Of a stretch of DNA of 14,327 nt, positions 14,180 through 14,327 are shown in pieces. The notes beneath the pieces are model-generated. The model did no database searches. It saw only the letters and a list, made by a program, of their open reading frames with translations, and was not told the origin of the DNA. Numbering within the stretch: position 1 is the stretch's first letter; the number at the start of each line of letters is the position of its first letter. Origin of the DNA: UBA2160 sp964588665 (GTDB lineage Bacteria; Chloroflexota; Dehalococcoidia; Lucifugimonadales; UBA1123); assembly GCA_964588665.1 (NCBI GenBank), contig CAZPQQ010000079.1, forward strand, positions 1 to 14,327, written 5' to 3'. Both the position numbers and the translations under genes were made by a program.

Positions 14180-14327
14180 CTATCCCCGGCGCTTGCGCCT
14201 GCGCAGGATGAACAGGCCGATGATCACGACGACGGCCACGATCTTGATGATGCGTTGTCGCTCGTCGAGGGATACGTACCTGGTCTCGCCCGCGGTGATC
14301 TCGATGAAGCCCACTGGTGTGATTTCG
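14180..14327 (-). CDS. C-terminal tail of a membrane-anchored protein (partial)
   Basis: The last 48 codons of a minus-strand gene run in from the right edge and end at TAG (14182-14180). The tail has a polar part ending in SLDERQR, a hydrophobic segment IIKIVAVVVIIGLFI (26-40), and a basic end LRRRKRRG. This is the pattern of a single C-terminal membrane helix with a positively charged cytoplasmic end, so most of the protein is probably extracellular. No LPxTG or other sorting motif is visible in the part present. The family cannot be identified from this fragment. Confidence 0.6.
   Translation of the reverse strand, partial: EITPVGFIEITAGETRYVSLDERQRIIKIVAVVVIIGLFILRRRKRRG

Overview
The window is GC-rich bacterial DNA. 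Most of it (1-7361) is a minus-strand tryptophan operon, followed by a set of unrelated single genes. The best guess for the host is a Chloroflexota member of the SAR202/Dehalococcoidia type. This rests on a Trp T-box in a GC-rich genome, a stand-alone AICAR transformylase, an enolase-superfamily gene beside a succinate-dehydrogenase-like flavoprotein, and CGAACGG-type intergenic palindromes. It is an inference from gene content, not a phylogeny.

Region 1, minus strand (1-7361). A sigma70-type promoter (TTGACA, 18 nt, TATACT) drives a complete T-box leader. The leader has a UGG (Trp) specifier, a T-box motif and a rho-independent terminator. Downstream come trpS, trpE, trpG, trpD, a HAD-family hydrolase, trpC and trpF. 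Uncharged tRNA-Trp should therefore raise both the tRNA-charging enzyme and the pathway from chorismate to indole-3-glycerol phosphate. Most junctions are overlapping or within a few bases, but the trpE-trpG and trpG-trpD gaps (308 and 232 nt) contain palindromic elements. trpB and trpA are not recognisable before the left edge. The HAD protein appears to have lost part of its motif IV through an in-frame deletion.

Region 2 (7497-9554). A minus-strand M28-like peptidase-fold gene, with several expected metal ligands replaced, is divergent from a plus-strand toxin-antitoxin pair (Phd/YefM antitoxin and VapC/FitB PIN toxin). A perfect 13-bp inverted-repeat operator sits just upstream of the pair.

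Region 3 (9600-13964). A stand-alone AICAR transformylase (minus strand) is divergent from a FAD-dependent oxidoreductase (plus strand). The flavoprotein is interrupted by a single in-frame UGA, yet its conserved C-terminus continues in the same frame. After a repeat-rich spacer with a 19-bp perfect palindrome comes a mandelate racemase-type enolase-superfamily enzyme. A 28-nt element occurs on both sides of that gene.

Region 4 (14180-14327). The C-terminal tail of a minus-strand gene encodes a terminal membrane anchor and runs off the window.

No CRISPR array, tRNA, rRNA or insertion sequence was seen. No clearly new multi-gene system was found. The best leads are the T-box operon layout, the in-frame UGA, the degenerate HAD and M28 proteins, and the palindromic repeats.
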